From Actinomycetes bacterium (lineage in GTDB: Bacteria; Actinomycetota; Actinomycetes; Propionibacteriales; Propionibacteriaceae), in contig JAEZVO010000077.1 in the NCBI GenBank assembly GCA_023443125.1, positions 1 to 11,097 on the forward strand: DNA of 11,097 nt, written 5' to 3'. Of this stretch, positions 5,762 through 11,097 are shown piece by piece (within the stretch, counting starts at the first letter, position 1; each line of letters opens with the position of its first letter). The position numbers and the translations under genes were made by a program. The notes beneath the pieces were generated by a model. The model worked only from the letters and a program-made list of their open reading frames with translations, did no database searches and had not been told where the DNA came from.

Positions 5762-6697
5762 TCAACCAGCCGGAGGCGCAGCGTCGGGCCAGGGGAGCTG
5801 GCGTCGACTGCGGAAGACACGCTCGGAACCGTCGACGGGGTCGACGAACCGCAGTTCGGCAGCGAGCAGCCCGAGCGGGTGGGTGAAATCGTCGATGCTC
5901 CACGGCTGCACCACCGGATAGAGCGGGTCGTTCCACAACGGGATGCCCAGCTCGAGAAAATGCATGCGGATTTGATGGGTCTTGCCGGTCAGCGGCGTTG
6001 CCTCGTACCGGCCCCAGCCGTCGTGTGTCTCCAGCAGCCGCACGTCGGTGTGTGCGTTGGGTGGCAAGGCGAGGCGCTCGGCCTGCATCGTTCCCACATG
6101 CTTCACCAGGTGCGACGAGACCCGTCGCGGAAACGTCAACCCATCGTCGACGGGGGCCATCACCTCGTAGGTCTTGCGCGTCGTCGGCTCTCCGAAAATC
6201 GAGTGGTACGGCGCGCGCCAGCGTTTCGTCGTGACCATGAGCAGCACGCCCGCGGTGGCTCGGTCGAGTCGGTGCACCGCAGACAGCTCCGGCAAACCGA
6301 GTGCCTGCCGCGCCCGCACGACGGCCGACTGTACGACGTGCCGGCCGCGGGGGATCGTCGAAAGGAAATGAGGCTTGTCGAGCACCACGATCCGCTCGTC
6401 GTGATGCAGCACGGTGAGTTCCCCGGGCACCTCGGGCTCGTCGCGCAACTCGCGGTGAAACCACACGAAGGTGTGGGGGCGGTAGATCTCGTCGCCGCTC
6501 CACGGCCGCCCCTGCTGGTCGACGAAGTCGCCGCGCGCCAACATCGCATCGACGCGGTCACCGTCGGCGGCGAGCTTGTCACGCAAGAACGCCCCCATCG
6601 TCGGCCAAGGAAGCGCGTTGTTCGGATCGCGATCAGGAGTGCGCACCCATGCTGCCTGCAGCCCGTGGCGGGGCGGAAGGGGAGACTTGGGCGGCAT
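5762..6697 (-). CDS. RluA-family RNA pseudouridine synthase
   Basis: A 311-residue cytoplasmic enzyme that isomerises uridines in rRNA or tRNA to pseudouridine. The RluA signature HRLDRATAGVLL begins at residue 142, with Asp145 as the catalytic nucleophile. Further family blocks are VLDKPHFLSTIPRG at 105-118 and GKTHQIRMHFLELGIPLWNDPLYP. The N-terminal 80 residues (FLRDKLAADGDRVDAMLARGDFVDQQG) may be a diverged S4-like RNA-binding part. ATG at 6697 has GTGAGGA seven bases upstream. The TGA stop (5764-5762) lies inside a repeat copy that reads GGTTGAGTAG on this strand, so the last residues may have been set by repeat insertion. The gene is divergent from tRNA-Ser(UGA), with 73 bp between them. 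Target uridine cannot be predicted, so no gene symbol is given. Confidence 0.93.
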   Translation of the reverse strand: MPPKSPLPPRHGLQAAWVRTPDRDPNNALPWPTMGAFLRDKLAADGDRVDAMLARGDFVDQQGRPWSGDEIYRPHTFVWFHRELRDEPEVPGELTVLHHDERIVVLDKPHFLSTIPRGRHVVQSAVVRARQALGLPELSAVHRLDRATAGVLLMVTTKRWRAPYHSIFGEPTTRKTYEVMAPVDDGLTFPRRVSSHLVKHVGTMQAERLALPPNAHTDVRLLETHDGWGRYEATPLTGKTHQIRMHFLELGIPLWNDPLYPVVQPWSIDDFTHPLGLLAAELRFVDPVDGSERVFRSRRQLPWPDAAPPAG

Positions 6698-6770
6698 CGG
6701 GCGTCCTCACTCGTGGTTGGTGGTGCTGTGGCGTGAGCATACCGGGCTGGTGCGCTAAGCTCGTGGCTCT

Positions 6771-6858
6771 GGCGAGGTCGCATAGTGGACTAGTGCAGCC
6801 GCCTTGAAAGCGGCCGAGGTGCAAGCCTCCGTGGGTTCGAATCCCACCCTCGCCGCCA
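6771..6858 (+). tRNA. tRNA-Ser(UGA)
   Basis: Acceptor stem GGCGAGG pairs with CCTCGCC (6848-6854), followed by discriminator G and encoded CCA. The anticodon stem GCCGC/GCGGC encloses CTTGAAA with anticodon TGA. It has the long variable arm of class II tRNAs and the T-loop TTCGAAT. It decodes UCN serine codons. No convincing terminator follows; only a weak AGCC/GGCT hairpin lies at about 6885-6897. Confidence 0.97.
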
Positions 6859-6903
6859 ACTACCACAAGCCCGACGCGGTGAAGAGCCGTCCGGCTGCTT
6901 GAG

Positions 6904-6915
6904 TACACTCTCGGT
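6904..6915 (+). promoter_or_regulatory. -10 box immediately upstream of an ATG (leaderless start)
   Basis: TACACT at 6904-6909 is a good actinobacterial -10 hexamer. Initiation six to seven bases downstream would fall on the A of the ATG at 6916. No Shine-Dalgarno sequence lies before this ATG, so leaderless translation is the natural reading. No clear -35 is visible. Confidence 0.5.
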
Positions 6916-7359
6916 ATGCCAGAGCGCACGTTCTTCCTCAAACCCCGTCCGCCGCTGCGCGCATTTCTCCTCGCCGCGCTGCTGAGCCTCGTCGGCGGGG
7001 TGCTGACCGTGCTATCGCTGCAACACGGATGGAACGCACTGGCGGTCGCTCTCTCCATCATCGTCTTGGTGCTGGGCGTTGCGCTGTTCACCGTCGCGAT
7101 TGTGGCGACGATCCGGCTCGGCGTGCGGATCACCCTCACCGACGACGGGTACAAGGTGTCGGGCACGCAGGCCACCCGCGAAGGGCAGTGGAAGGACGTC
7201 TCGAAGGTCACCCAGGCCGTCGAAGGCGCGCACATCACCATCTACCACGGCGACGTTCGCCGTACCCACCTCATTTTTCCCGGCGGACCGGCGCAGGCCC
7301 AGATGCAGGATGTCATCGACGAGATCATGACCCGCCTCGAACGCGTCAGGCAGGGCTGA
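6916..7359 (+). CDS. Small membrane protein, two TM helices plus cytoplasmic PH-like domain
   Basis: The 147-residue product has two hydrophobic helices at about 15-35 and 41-66, joined by the short turn QHGWNA. A basic N-terminus (MPERTFFLKPRPPLR) precedes them. The C-terminal 80 residues (from RLGVRITLTDDGYKVSG through GQWKDVSKVTQAVEGAHITIYHGDVRRTHLIFPGG) have alternating beta strands and a final amphipathic helix. This layout resembles bacterial PH-like membrane proteins, often annotated as hypothetical. I infer the fold but no function. It follows tRNA-Ser(UGA) by 57 bp and is probably expressed from its own leaderless mRNA. Its stop is only three bases from the stop of the convergent LCP gene. 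Confidence 0.8.
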   Translation: MPERTFFLKPRPPLRAFLLAALLSLVGGVLTVLSLQHGWNALAVALSIIVLVLGVALFTVAIVATIRLGVRITLTDDGYKVSGTQATREGQWKDVSKVTQAVEGAHITIYHGDVRRTHLIFPGGPAQAQMQDVIDEIMTRLERVRQG

Positions 7360-7362
7360 GCC

Positions 7363-9240
7363 TCACTCTTCCTTTGGATTGAACGCGCAGGCGTCCGCGA
7401 TGTCTTCGGCACCGTTACCGTCGTCAGCGTTCTCCGGTTCCGTCGACGCGTCGTCGGTGCTGTCATCTTCAGTGTTGCCGTCGGGATTGTCGGCGTCGTC
7501 CCCGTTACCGGTGTCGTTAGGCGCATCGCTCGAGGTGCCGTCAGAAGTTGGCGCCGGCGTGGGCGCCGCCGTCGACTGGTCGATGGTTTCTTGGACGTAG
7601 GCGCGCATGGCGTCGAAGTCGGGGTTTTGGTAGGAGTAGCCGTTCTTGCCCATCGTGAACGCGAGGCGCAGCATCTTCTGCTTCTGGGTTTTGAGTGCCA
7701 GATCAGTAAGGGCTTCGAGCATGTGCTGCGGAATGTCGGTGAGCACCATGTCGCTCGACGCGCCCGCGATGGCCTCGAAACGAGTGAGAAGCGTCGTGGG
7801 GTTGGCCTGGTCGGTGATGGCCTTGATGAGGCACGACTGCCGTTCCATGCGTGAGTAGTCGCTGGTGCTCCAACGGCTGCGGGCGTACCAGAGGCCTTCG
7901 TGGCCATTCAGATGCTGGTTTGCGCCCACCTCGAGCCAGCCCGACGCACGTCGGTTCTCGGAGTTGCCGCCCATCGGGAGGCGCTCGTTGATGTTGACCG
8001 TCACGCCGCCCATGGCGTCGATGAGATTGCGCAGGCCGTCAATGTTGAGCAGCAGGAAGTAGTGCACGGGCAGGCCGGTGATGCCCTCCACGCCTTGCTT
8101 CAGCGCTTCGGCGCCGCGGTACGTCTGACCCTCGAACAGGTGGGGGTAGTCGCGATCCGTGCGCTCCCAAATGGCGTTGAAGTGCCACTCAGCGGGATCG
8201 CCCTCGCCGCGGAACCCGTCAGGGAACTCCTCCGCCATCTCGCTGCCTTCGGGGAAGGGCGTGTACTGCAGATTGCGGGGGATCTGGATGAGCGTGGTGG
8301 CGCCCGTGGTGGTGTCGACGCTTGCGAGCATCACCGTGTCGGTGCGGAACCCGGAGCTCTCTTTCACACCGCTCGCAATGCGGCCTTCGTCCAGGTCGGA
8401 GCCGATCAGCATGATATTCAGACGTTTGAGGTCACCAAACGGATTCTCCCCGCTGCCGTCCAACGTCGGCTTCGAACTCGACACCACCTCGTTATCTGAG
8501 CCGAATGTCTTGCTCAGCGTGCTTGCCAACACCTGCGAATAGGCGGCGCCCACAGCCACCGGCGCTGCCACCGCGAGTGACAACACCCCGACGAGGACCG
8601 CCCCTGCGATGCGCTTGCCCTGGCCGATCGCGCGTGAGCGCGTCGTGACATGCGTCATCACGATGAGCGCCACCCACAGCAGGCCCATGCCGATCAGGAG
8701 GGCCGTGACGATGTGCAGCACGCCTCTGCCCGATGCCAGGCCGACGGCGGCCGACGCAGCCGCCGAGACGAAGCTCTCGTCTGGGTCGGGCTTCACCCGG
8801 GACGTGAAGAACATGACGCCCGCGATCGTCGCGCCCACGAAACCAAGCGCAATGAGCCCGCCCAGCCAGCGGTTCGCTTTCTGGCGGCTGCCCAACAGGC
8901 CGAGGCCTGGGATCAGCGTCGAAAGGATGGTGAACAGCACCGTCCGGCGGAAGCGAGGCTGCGAGCTGGATGCTGTGGCGTCCTCGGCCTCGGCCTGTTC
9001 GGGTGCGGGATCGTCATCCTCGCGCAGAAAGTCGTCGAGGGAGGTTCGCTGCGACGCGTCGGACTGCGTAGCGTGAGATGCGTCGTCGGCGCGCCAGAGC
9101 GTCTCGCGGGTACGTGGGCGCACCTCGGTGGGGTCGTCGTCGGTGAGAAGACGTCGCGGGCGCGCATCTCGGAAGAGCCCCGAGAGGTCGGCGTCGCTCT
9201 CAGCTCCGCGCCGTGGCGCGGGAGTATTGGGCTCGTCCAT
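7363..9240 (-). CDS. LytR-CpsA-Psr (LCP) family cell-wall glycopolymer ligase
   Basis: LCP enzymes transfer lipid-linked glycopolymers (teichoic acid, arabinogalactan or capsule precursors) to peptidoglycan outside the membrane. From ATG at 9240 the product has 625 residues. Residues 1-98 are a hydrophilic acidic cytoplasmic region, and four hydrophobic helices lie at about 100-117, 126-146, 172-196 and 211-234. The LCP domain spans about 272-480, with LNIMLIGSD, RTDTVMLASVD (299-309), LIQIPRN (317-323) and YARSRWSTSDYSRMERQ (452-468), which carry the Arg/Asp residues that bind the polyprenyl diphosphate. The tail (556-615) is strongly Asp/Glu/Thr/Pro-rich and ends CAFNPKEE. Cys470 and Cys618 are the only cysteines past the membrane helices. 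An upstream extension to 9327 is rejected because GAGGAGG (9253-9247) stands six bases before ATG 9240. The older name transcriptional attenuator is not supported. Confidence 0.93.
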   Translation of the reverse strand: MDEPNTPAPRRGAESDADLSGLFRDARPRRLLTDDDPTEVRPRTRETLWRADDASHATQSDASQRTSLDDFLREDDDPAPEQAEAEDATASSSQPRFRRTVLFTILSTLIPGLGLLGSRQKANRWLGGLIALGFVGATIAGVMFFTSRVKPDPDESFVSAAASAAVGLASGRGVLHIVTALLIGMGLLWVALIVMTHVTTRSRAIGQGKRIAGAVLVGVLSLAVAAPVAVGAAYSQVLASTLSKTFGSDNEVVSSSKPTLDGSGENPFGDLKRLNIMLIGSDLDEGRIASGVKESSGFRTDTVMLASVDTTTGATTLIQIPRNLQYTPFPEGSEMAEEFPDGFRGEGDPAEWHFNAIWERTDRDYPHLFEGQTYRGAEALKQGVEGITGLPVHYFLLLNIDGLRNLIDAMGGVTVNINERLPMGGNSENRRASGWLEVGANQHLNGHEGLWYARSRWSTSDYSRMERQSCLIKAITDQANPTTLLTRFEAIAGASSDMVLTDIPQHMLEALTDLALKTQKQKMLRLAFTMGKNGYSYQNPDFDAMRAYVQETIDQSTAAPTPAPTSDGTSSDAPNDTGNGDDADNPDGNTEDDSTDDASTEPENADDGNGAEDIADACAFNPKEE

Positions 9241-9340
9241 TCGTTTCCTCCTCGCGCCAGTGTAACCGCGCAGAGGAAGAAAATTGGTGTCGCGACGCCT
9301 CGAACAGCAGACAAGTTGCGCGCTCACCCTGTTTGGCCGG

Positions 9341-9346
9341 TACAGT
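9341..9346 (+). promoter_or_regulatory. Possible -10 box for tRNA-Ser(GCU)
   Basis: TACAGT lies 11 bases before the mature tRNA start. A possible -35 (TTGCGC at 9316-9321) is 19 bases upstream, a longer spacer than ideal. Confidence 0.4.
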
Positions 9347-9357
9347 TGGCCGTCGAT

Positions 9358-9451
9358 GGAGGTGTCGCCTAGTCCGGTCTATGGCGCCCGCCTGCTAAGC
9401 GGGTTGAGGGCTTCAACCCTCTCGCGGGTTCAAATCCCGCCACCTCCGCCA
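9358..9451 (+). tRNA. tRNA-Ser(GCU)
   Basis: Acceptor GGAGGTG pairs with CACCTCC (9441-9447), with discriminator G and encoded CCA. The anticodon stem CCCGC/GCGGG encloses CTGCTAA, anticodon GCT. A long variable arm (GAGGG/CCCTC) marks a class II serine tRNA. It decodes AGU and AGC codons. It is divergent from the LCP gene. Confidence 0.97.
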
Positions 9452-9454
9452 TCT

Positions 9455-9490
9455 CGCCCGGCGCGTTCCTGCGCCGGGCGGTGTTGTATT
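9455..9490 (+). terminator. Intrinsic terminator of tRNA-Ser(GCU)
   Basis: CGCCCGGCGC (9455-9464) pairs perfectly with GCGCCGGGCG (9471-9480) around a 6-base loop, followed by the U-rich GTGTTGTATT. It starts four bases past the CCA end. Confidence 0.85.
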
Positions 9491-9515
9491 GCCGACGGTG
9501 CCTCGCCCGGGGATT

Positions 9516-9544
9516 TTGTGCAGAAGGCGAGGGGTGGGTATAGT
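9516..9544 (+). promoter_or_regulatory. Promoter of tRNA-Arg(ACG)
   Basis: TTGTGC (9516-9521) and TATAGT (9539-9544) are separated by 17 bases, close to the housekeeping sigma factor consensus. The expected start at about 9551 leaves a short leader before the mature tRNA at 9559. Confidence 0.7.
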
Positions 9545-9558
9545 TCTTTTCTGCCCAA

Positions 9559-9634
9559 GCGCACGTGGCTCAATGGATAGAGCATCTGACTACGGATCAG
9601 AAGGTTGGGGGTTCGAGTCCTCCCGTGCGCGCCA
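9559..9634 (+). tRNA. tRNA-Arg(ACG)
   Basis: Acceptor GCGCACG pairs with CGTGCGC (9624-9630), with discriminator G and encoded CCA. Anticodon stem TCTGA/TCAGA encloses CTACGGA with anticodon ACG, which after A-to-I editing reads CGU, CGC and CGA. The D-arm (GCTC...GAGC) and the T-loop TTCGAGT are standard. Such tRNA 3' ends are common attachment sites for tyrosine-recombinase elements, which fits the change of content to the right. Confidence 0.97.
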
Positions 9635-9637
9635 GGC

Positions 9638-9680
9638 GAAATGGCCCTGACTAGGGGAAATGCCTAGACGGGGCCATTTC
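9638..9680 (+). terminator. Nested hairpin after tRNA-Arg
   Basis: GAAATGGCCC (9638-9647) pairs perfectly with GGGCCATTTC (9671-9680). Inside, after a 3/3 mismatch, CTAGG (9651-9655) pairs with CCTAG (9663-9667) around a 7-base loop. The first arm starts four bases past the tRNA CCA. It is the likely tRNA terminator, although the following bases are only weakly U-rich. It may equally be a structured attachment-site flank. Confidence 0.6.
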
Positions 9681-9694
9681 CTTACCCCTCAGTA

Positions 9695-9739
9695 GTACCA
9701 TGGAAACAGTACCGGAATGGGTACACCAATGGGTACACC
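9695..9739 (+). repeat. Four spaced GTAC(A)CC repeats beside the tRNA-Arg
   Basis: GTACC occurs at 9695 and 9709, and GTACACC at 9721 and 9733. The last two lie in a direct repeat of GGGTACACCAA with 12-base period, and spacing along the series is 14, 12 and 12 bases. Near-helical spacing next to a tRNA 3' end recalls integrase arm-type or excisionase binding sites. No integrase is visible in the window, so this is inference. Confidence 0.5.
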
Positions 9740-9751
9740 AAAGGGGGCGAC

Positions 9752-9859
9752 GTGGCGCGACGGAAAAAGTTCGACCTTGAATATGGCGAGGGGAGCTTCT
9801 TCTTCGACGAGAGCGGCAAGGGCCTGCATGCACGGCTCGACGATCTGGAAGGAGCCTGA
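9752..9859 (+). CDS. Small 35-aa protein preceding the HIRAN-like gene
   Basis: GTG at 9752 is preceded by AAAGGGGG (9740-9747), four bases away. The frame gives MARRKKFDLEYGEGSFFFDE followed by SGKGLHARLDDLEGA and TGA. The protein is basic at the N-terminus, aromatic in the middle and acidic at the end. Its stop is separated by one base from the GTG of the next gene, and that gene's Shine-Dalgarno sequence lies inside its last codons, so the two are almost certainly translated together. I do not recognise the family. The short length makes coding status less than certain, but both ribosome binding sites and the junction argue for a real gene. Confidence 0.6.
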   Translation: MARRKKFDLEYGEGSFFFDESGKGLHARLDDLEGA

Positions 9860-9860
9860 G

Positions 9861-11097
9861 GTGAGTGCGCTTGAGAGCTTCGTCGCCAGGCATCCGTGGT
9901 GGAGCGTGATCATTTTCTTCGTTGCGCTGACTCCGGTCAGTATGCTGTCTGCGGATGTTGCCACCGGGCTCGCAATCGCTTCTTGGGTCGTGGTGCCGCT
10001 CTGGCGGATGAGCATCCTCAAGCGTCGACCAGAGCTGCGCAAGGCGCCGCCCGCGCCTCAACCCCAGCCCCAGGCCGGGCCGTCGGTGCAGCCTGAGCCG
10101 CAGCGGACCAGCCCGGCGGCCACCGGCTACGTCCGGGTCCAGTACCGGCACCCGTCCGACCGTCGGCCGGTGGCGCGAGGAACTCGCACCTACACCTTCC
10201 GCTGGCCGCACCATGAGCGCCCCGTTCCCGGCACGTGGATCGAGCTCCCCTCGGACTACGGCAACGAGACCGGCGTCATCGTCGAGGAGGGGCAGCGCAG
10301 CGACTTCACCGGCCAGATCAAGCCGGTCGGACGGATCATCACCGACATGCCCCGGGTGCCCACCGAGGCCAGCAGCCACAACGCCCCGGCCGTGACCGCG
10401 CCGAAGCCGGTCGAGCCGTGGGGGAGCTGCGACACGTCGAGGGAGATCGAGTTCGAGCACCTGCACCGCCGGGAGATCGGTGTCGTCCTGCGCCGCAACC
10501 AGGCGTCGACGAACACGAACGTCGGCCTGGACGCGGTCCTTGTGCAGAGCCTCGGCCCCTGTCCAGCAGTCCTGCTCGACGGCCATTGGGTGGGCAACGT
10601 CGTCGACCAGGTCACGTTCGAGCTCCGGGAGGCCCTGCGGAATCTCGGCGAGGCCGGCCAAGGACTCAAGGTCCCGGCTCGGCTGTGGAGCACCGACGAC
10701 GATGGGGTCCTGCGATCTCGCGTATCCATCCGGCTTCCCCAAACCTCCGAGATCGACCCTCCTGGCCCGCTGCCCGCCGGGGCGCACCTCGTGTTGCCTG
10801 CAGGCTCGAAGGTGCAGGTGACGGGTGAGGAGCACTATCTCGATGAGCTTGTCGCACTGCTGGAGGGCGAGCAGGAGGTCCCTGTCGTCGCAGAGCTGTA
10901 TCGGTTGGAGAAGATGTCTGCGCGCAGCACGAAGACGGTAGTTGGCGTGCGGATTTATGGCGATGAGGTCGGCAACCTCACCCCGACTATGAGTGCACAC
11001 TTCCTACCCTTGATTGAGGCTTGTGAGGAAGAAGGCGTCGCAGTGTGCTGTCGCGCTGTCGTGAAGGGCAACCAGCTCAAGGCCGACGTAGTGCTCG
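9861..11097 (+). CDS. Membrane-anchored protein with tandem HIRAN-like modules (3' end outside window)
   Basis: GTG at 9861 is preceded by GGAAGGAG (9847-9854), six bases away, and the frame is open for 412 codons to the window edge. Residues 14-30 and 33-48 are two hydrophobic helices with a short hairpin turn, followed by basic ILKRR, so the bulk should be cytoplasmic. Residues 62-82 are a Pro/Gln-rich linker. Residues 90-162 (YTFRWP, RPVPGTWIELP, GVIVEEG, IKPVGRII) have the block order of the PriA 3'-end-binding domain. Residues 196-292 and 308-412 look like two copies of one module: VLLDGHWVGN (237-246) matches VRIYGDEVGN (363-372), each followed by a helix and a strand pair. The second copy, with VTGEEHYLDELVALL at 319-333, resembles the HIRAN domain, known from DNA-repair helicases to bind DNA ends. 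No enzyme motif is visible. Domain calls are by eye. Confidence 0.75.
   Translation, partial: MSALESFVARHPWWSVIIFFVALTPVSMLSADVATGLAIASWVVVPLWRMSILKRRPELRKAPPAPQPQPQAGPSVQPEPQRTSPAATGYVRVQYRHPSDRRPVARGTRTYTFRWPHHERPVPGTWIELPSDYGNETGVIVEEGQRSDFTGQIKPVGRIITDMPRVPTEASSHNAPAVTAPKPVEPWGSCDTSREIEFEHLHRREIGVVLRRNQASTNTNVGLDAVLVQSLGPCPAVLLDGHWVGNVVDQVTFELREALRNLGEAGQGLKVPARLWSTDDDGVLRSRVSIRLPQTSEIDPPGPLPAGAHLVLPAGSKVQVTGEEHYLDELVALLEGEQEVPVVAELYRLEKMSARSTKTVVGVRIYGDEVGNLTPTMSAHFLPLIEACEEEGVAVCCRAVVKGNQLKADVVL

Larger units (their letters stand above)
5384..5767. repeat. Cluster of GATTGAG/CTCAATC-type palindromic intergenic repeats
   Basis: This gene-free stretch carries at least seven copies of a short unit. 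Forward cores GATTGAG occur at 5389, 5417, 5446 and 5626. Reverse cores CTCAACC occur at 5701, 5731 and 5761. Complete units have the form GATTGAG, a GC hairpin, then TATCGAAA or TGTCGAAA; others are partial. The layout resembles REP/BIME-type elements: short, palindromic, intergenic, in both orientations. The cluster lies downstream of the pseudouridine synthase and upstream of the quinone reductase, so it could stop transcription or protect mRNA ends. No coding gene is credible here. Confidence 0.8.

Noticed and set aside
5384..5767. CRISPR array
   Set aside because: Repeats are palindromic, in both orientations, irregularly spaced and degenerate; there are no equal-length spacers and no cas genes.
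5603..6736. 377-aa plus-strand frame
   Set aside because: Begins in the repeat cluster and then runs antisense to the pseudouridine synthase; no domain visible.
9259..9264. TACACT on the minus strand as -10 of the LCP gene
   Set aside because: Start of transcription would fall inside the Shine-Dalgarno sequence, which conflicts with the strong GAGGAGG; the true promoter is probably further upstream but I see no clear one.
9700..9780. 26-codon ATG frame METVPEWVHQWVHQ...
   Set aside because: Its internal WVHQ repeat only reflects the DNA repeats at 9721-9739, and it has no ribosome binding site.
9651..11000. 449-aa minus-strand frame
   Set aside because: Antisense to the HIRAN-like gene, which has a strong ribosome binding site, membrane helices and motif repeats; the antisense product is Arg/His/Pro-rich without pattern.

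Overview
The window reads as chromosome of a high-GC Gram-positive bacterium (Actinomycetota). I lean towards Propionibacteriaceae or a related order, but only tentatively. The reasons are high GC content, GTG starts for several genes, an actinobacterial-style LytR-CpsA-Psr protein, a secreted M15 wall peptidase with Pro/Thr/Ser-rich linker, and a cluster of GATTGAGTAG/TATCGAAA palindromic intergenic repeats of a type I associate with actinobacterial genomes. That last point is recollection, not a search. Layout, left edge to about 5.3 kb, all on the minus strand: the 5' end of an IS5-type transposase runs off the left edge. It abuts the broken 5' end of a small secreted-protein gene whose only recognisable domain is also present three times in the M15 peptidase 2 kb away. 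Then come argG (argininosuccinate synthase), a 200-aa lipoprotein, the 554-aa M15 wall peptidase (lipoprotein GTG two bases after the peptidase stop, so probably translationally coupled) and a zinc-independent quinone oxidoreductase. Middle: about 420 bp without genes (5344-5761) is filled with dispersed palindromic repeats and one strong nested hairpin with 18-bp perfect arms. It is followed by an RluA-type pseudouridine synthase on the minus strand whose stop codon lies inside one of the repeats. Divergent from it are tRNA-Ser(UGA) and a small two-helix membrane protein that is probably translated from a leaderless mRNA. That gene runs head-on into a 625-aa LCP-family cell-wall ligase with only three bases between the two stop codons. 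Right: tRNA-Ser(GCU) with a clear terminator, then tRNA-Arg(ACG) with a good promoter and a nested hairpin after it. Beyond the tRNA-Arg the character changes: four spaced GTAC-containing repeats, a 35-aa small gene and, one base later, a long gene open to the window end. This gene (9861-11097) encodes a membrane-anchored protein with a Pro/Gln linker, a segment whose spacing resembles the PriA 3'-end-binding domain, and two copies of a HIRAN-like module. A tRNA 3' end followed by short repeats and such an uncharacterised gene pair suggests the edge of an integrated accessory element, and it is the most interesting part of the window. Functionally, the M15 peptidase, the lipoprotein, the LCP protein and the truncated secreted paralogue all concern the cell envelope; argG, the reductase, the pseudouridine synthase and the tRNAs are housekeeping genes.
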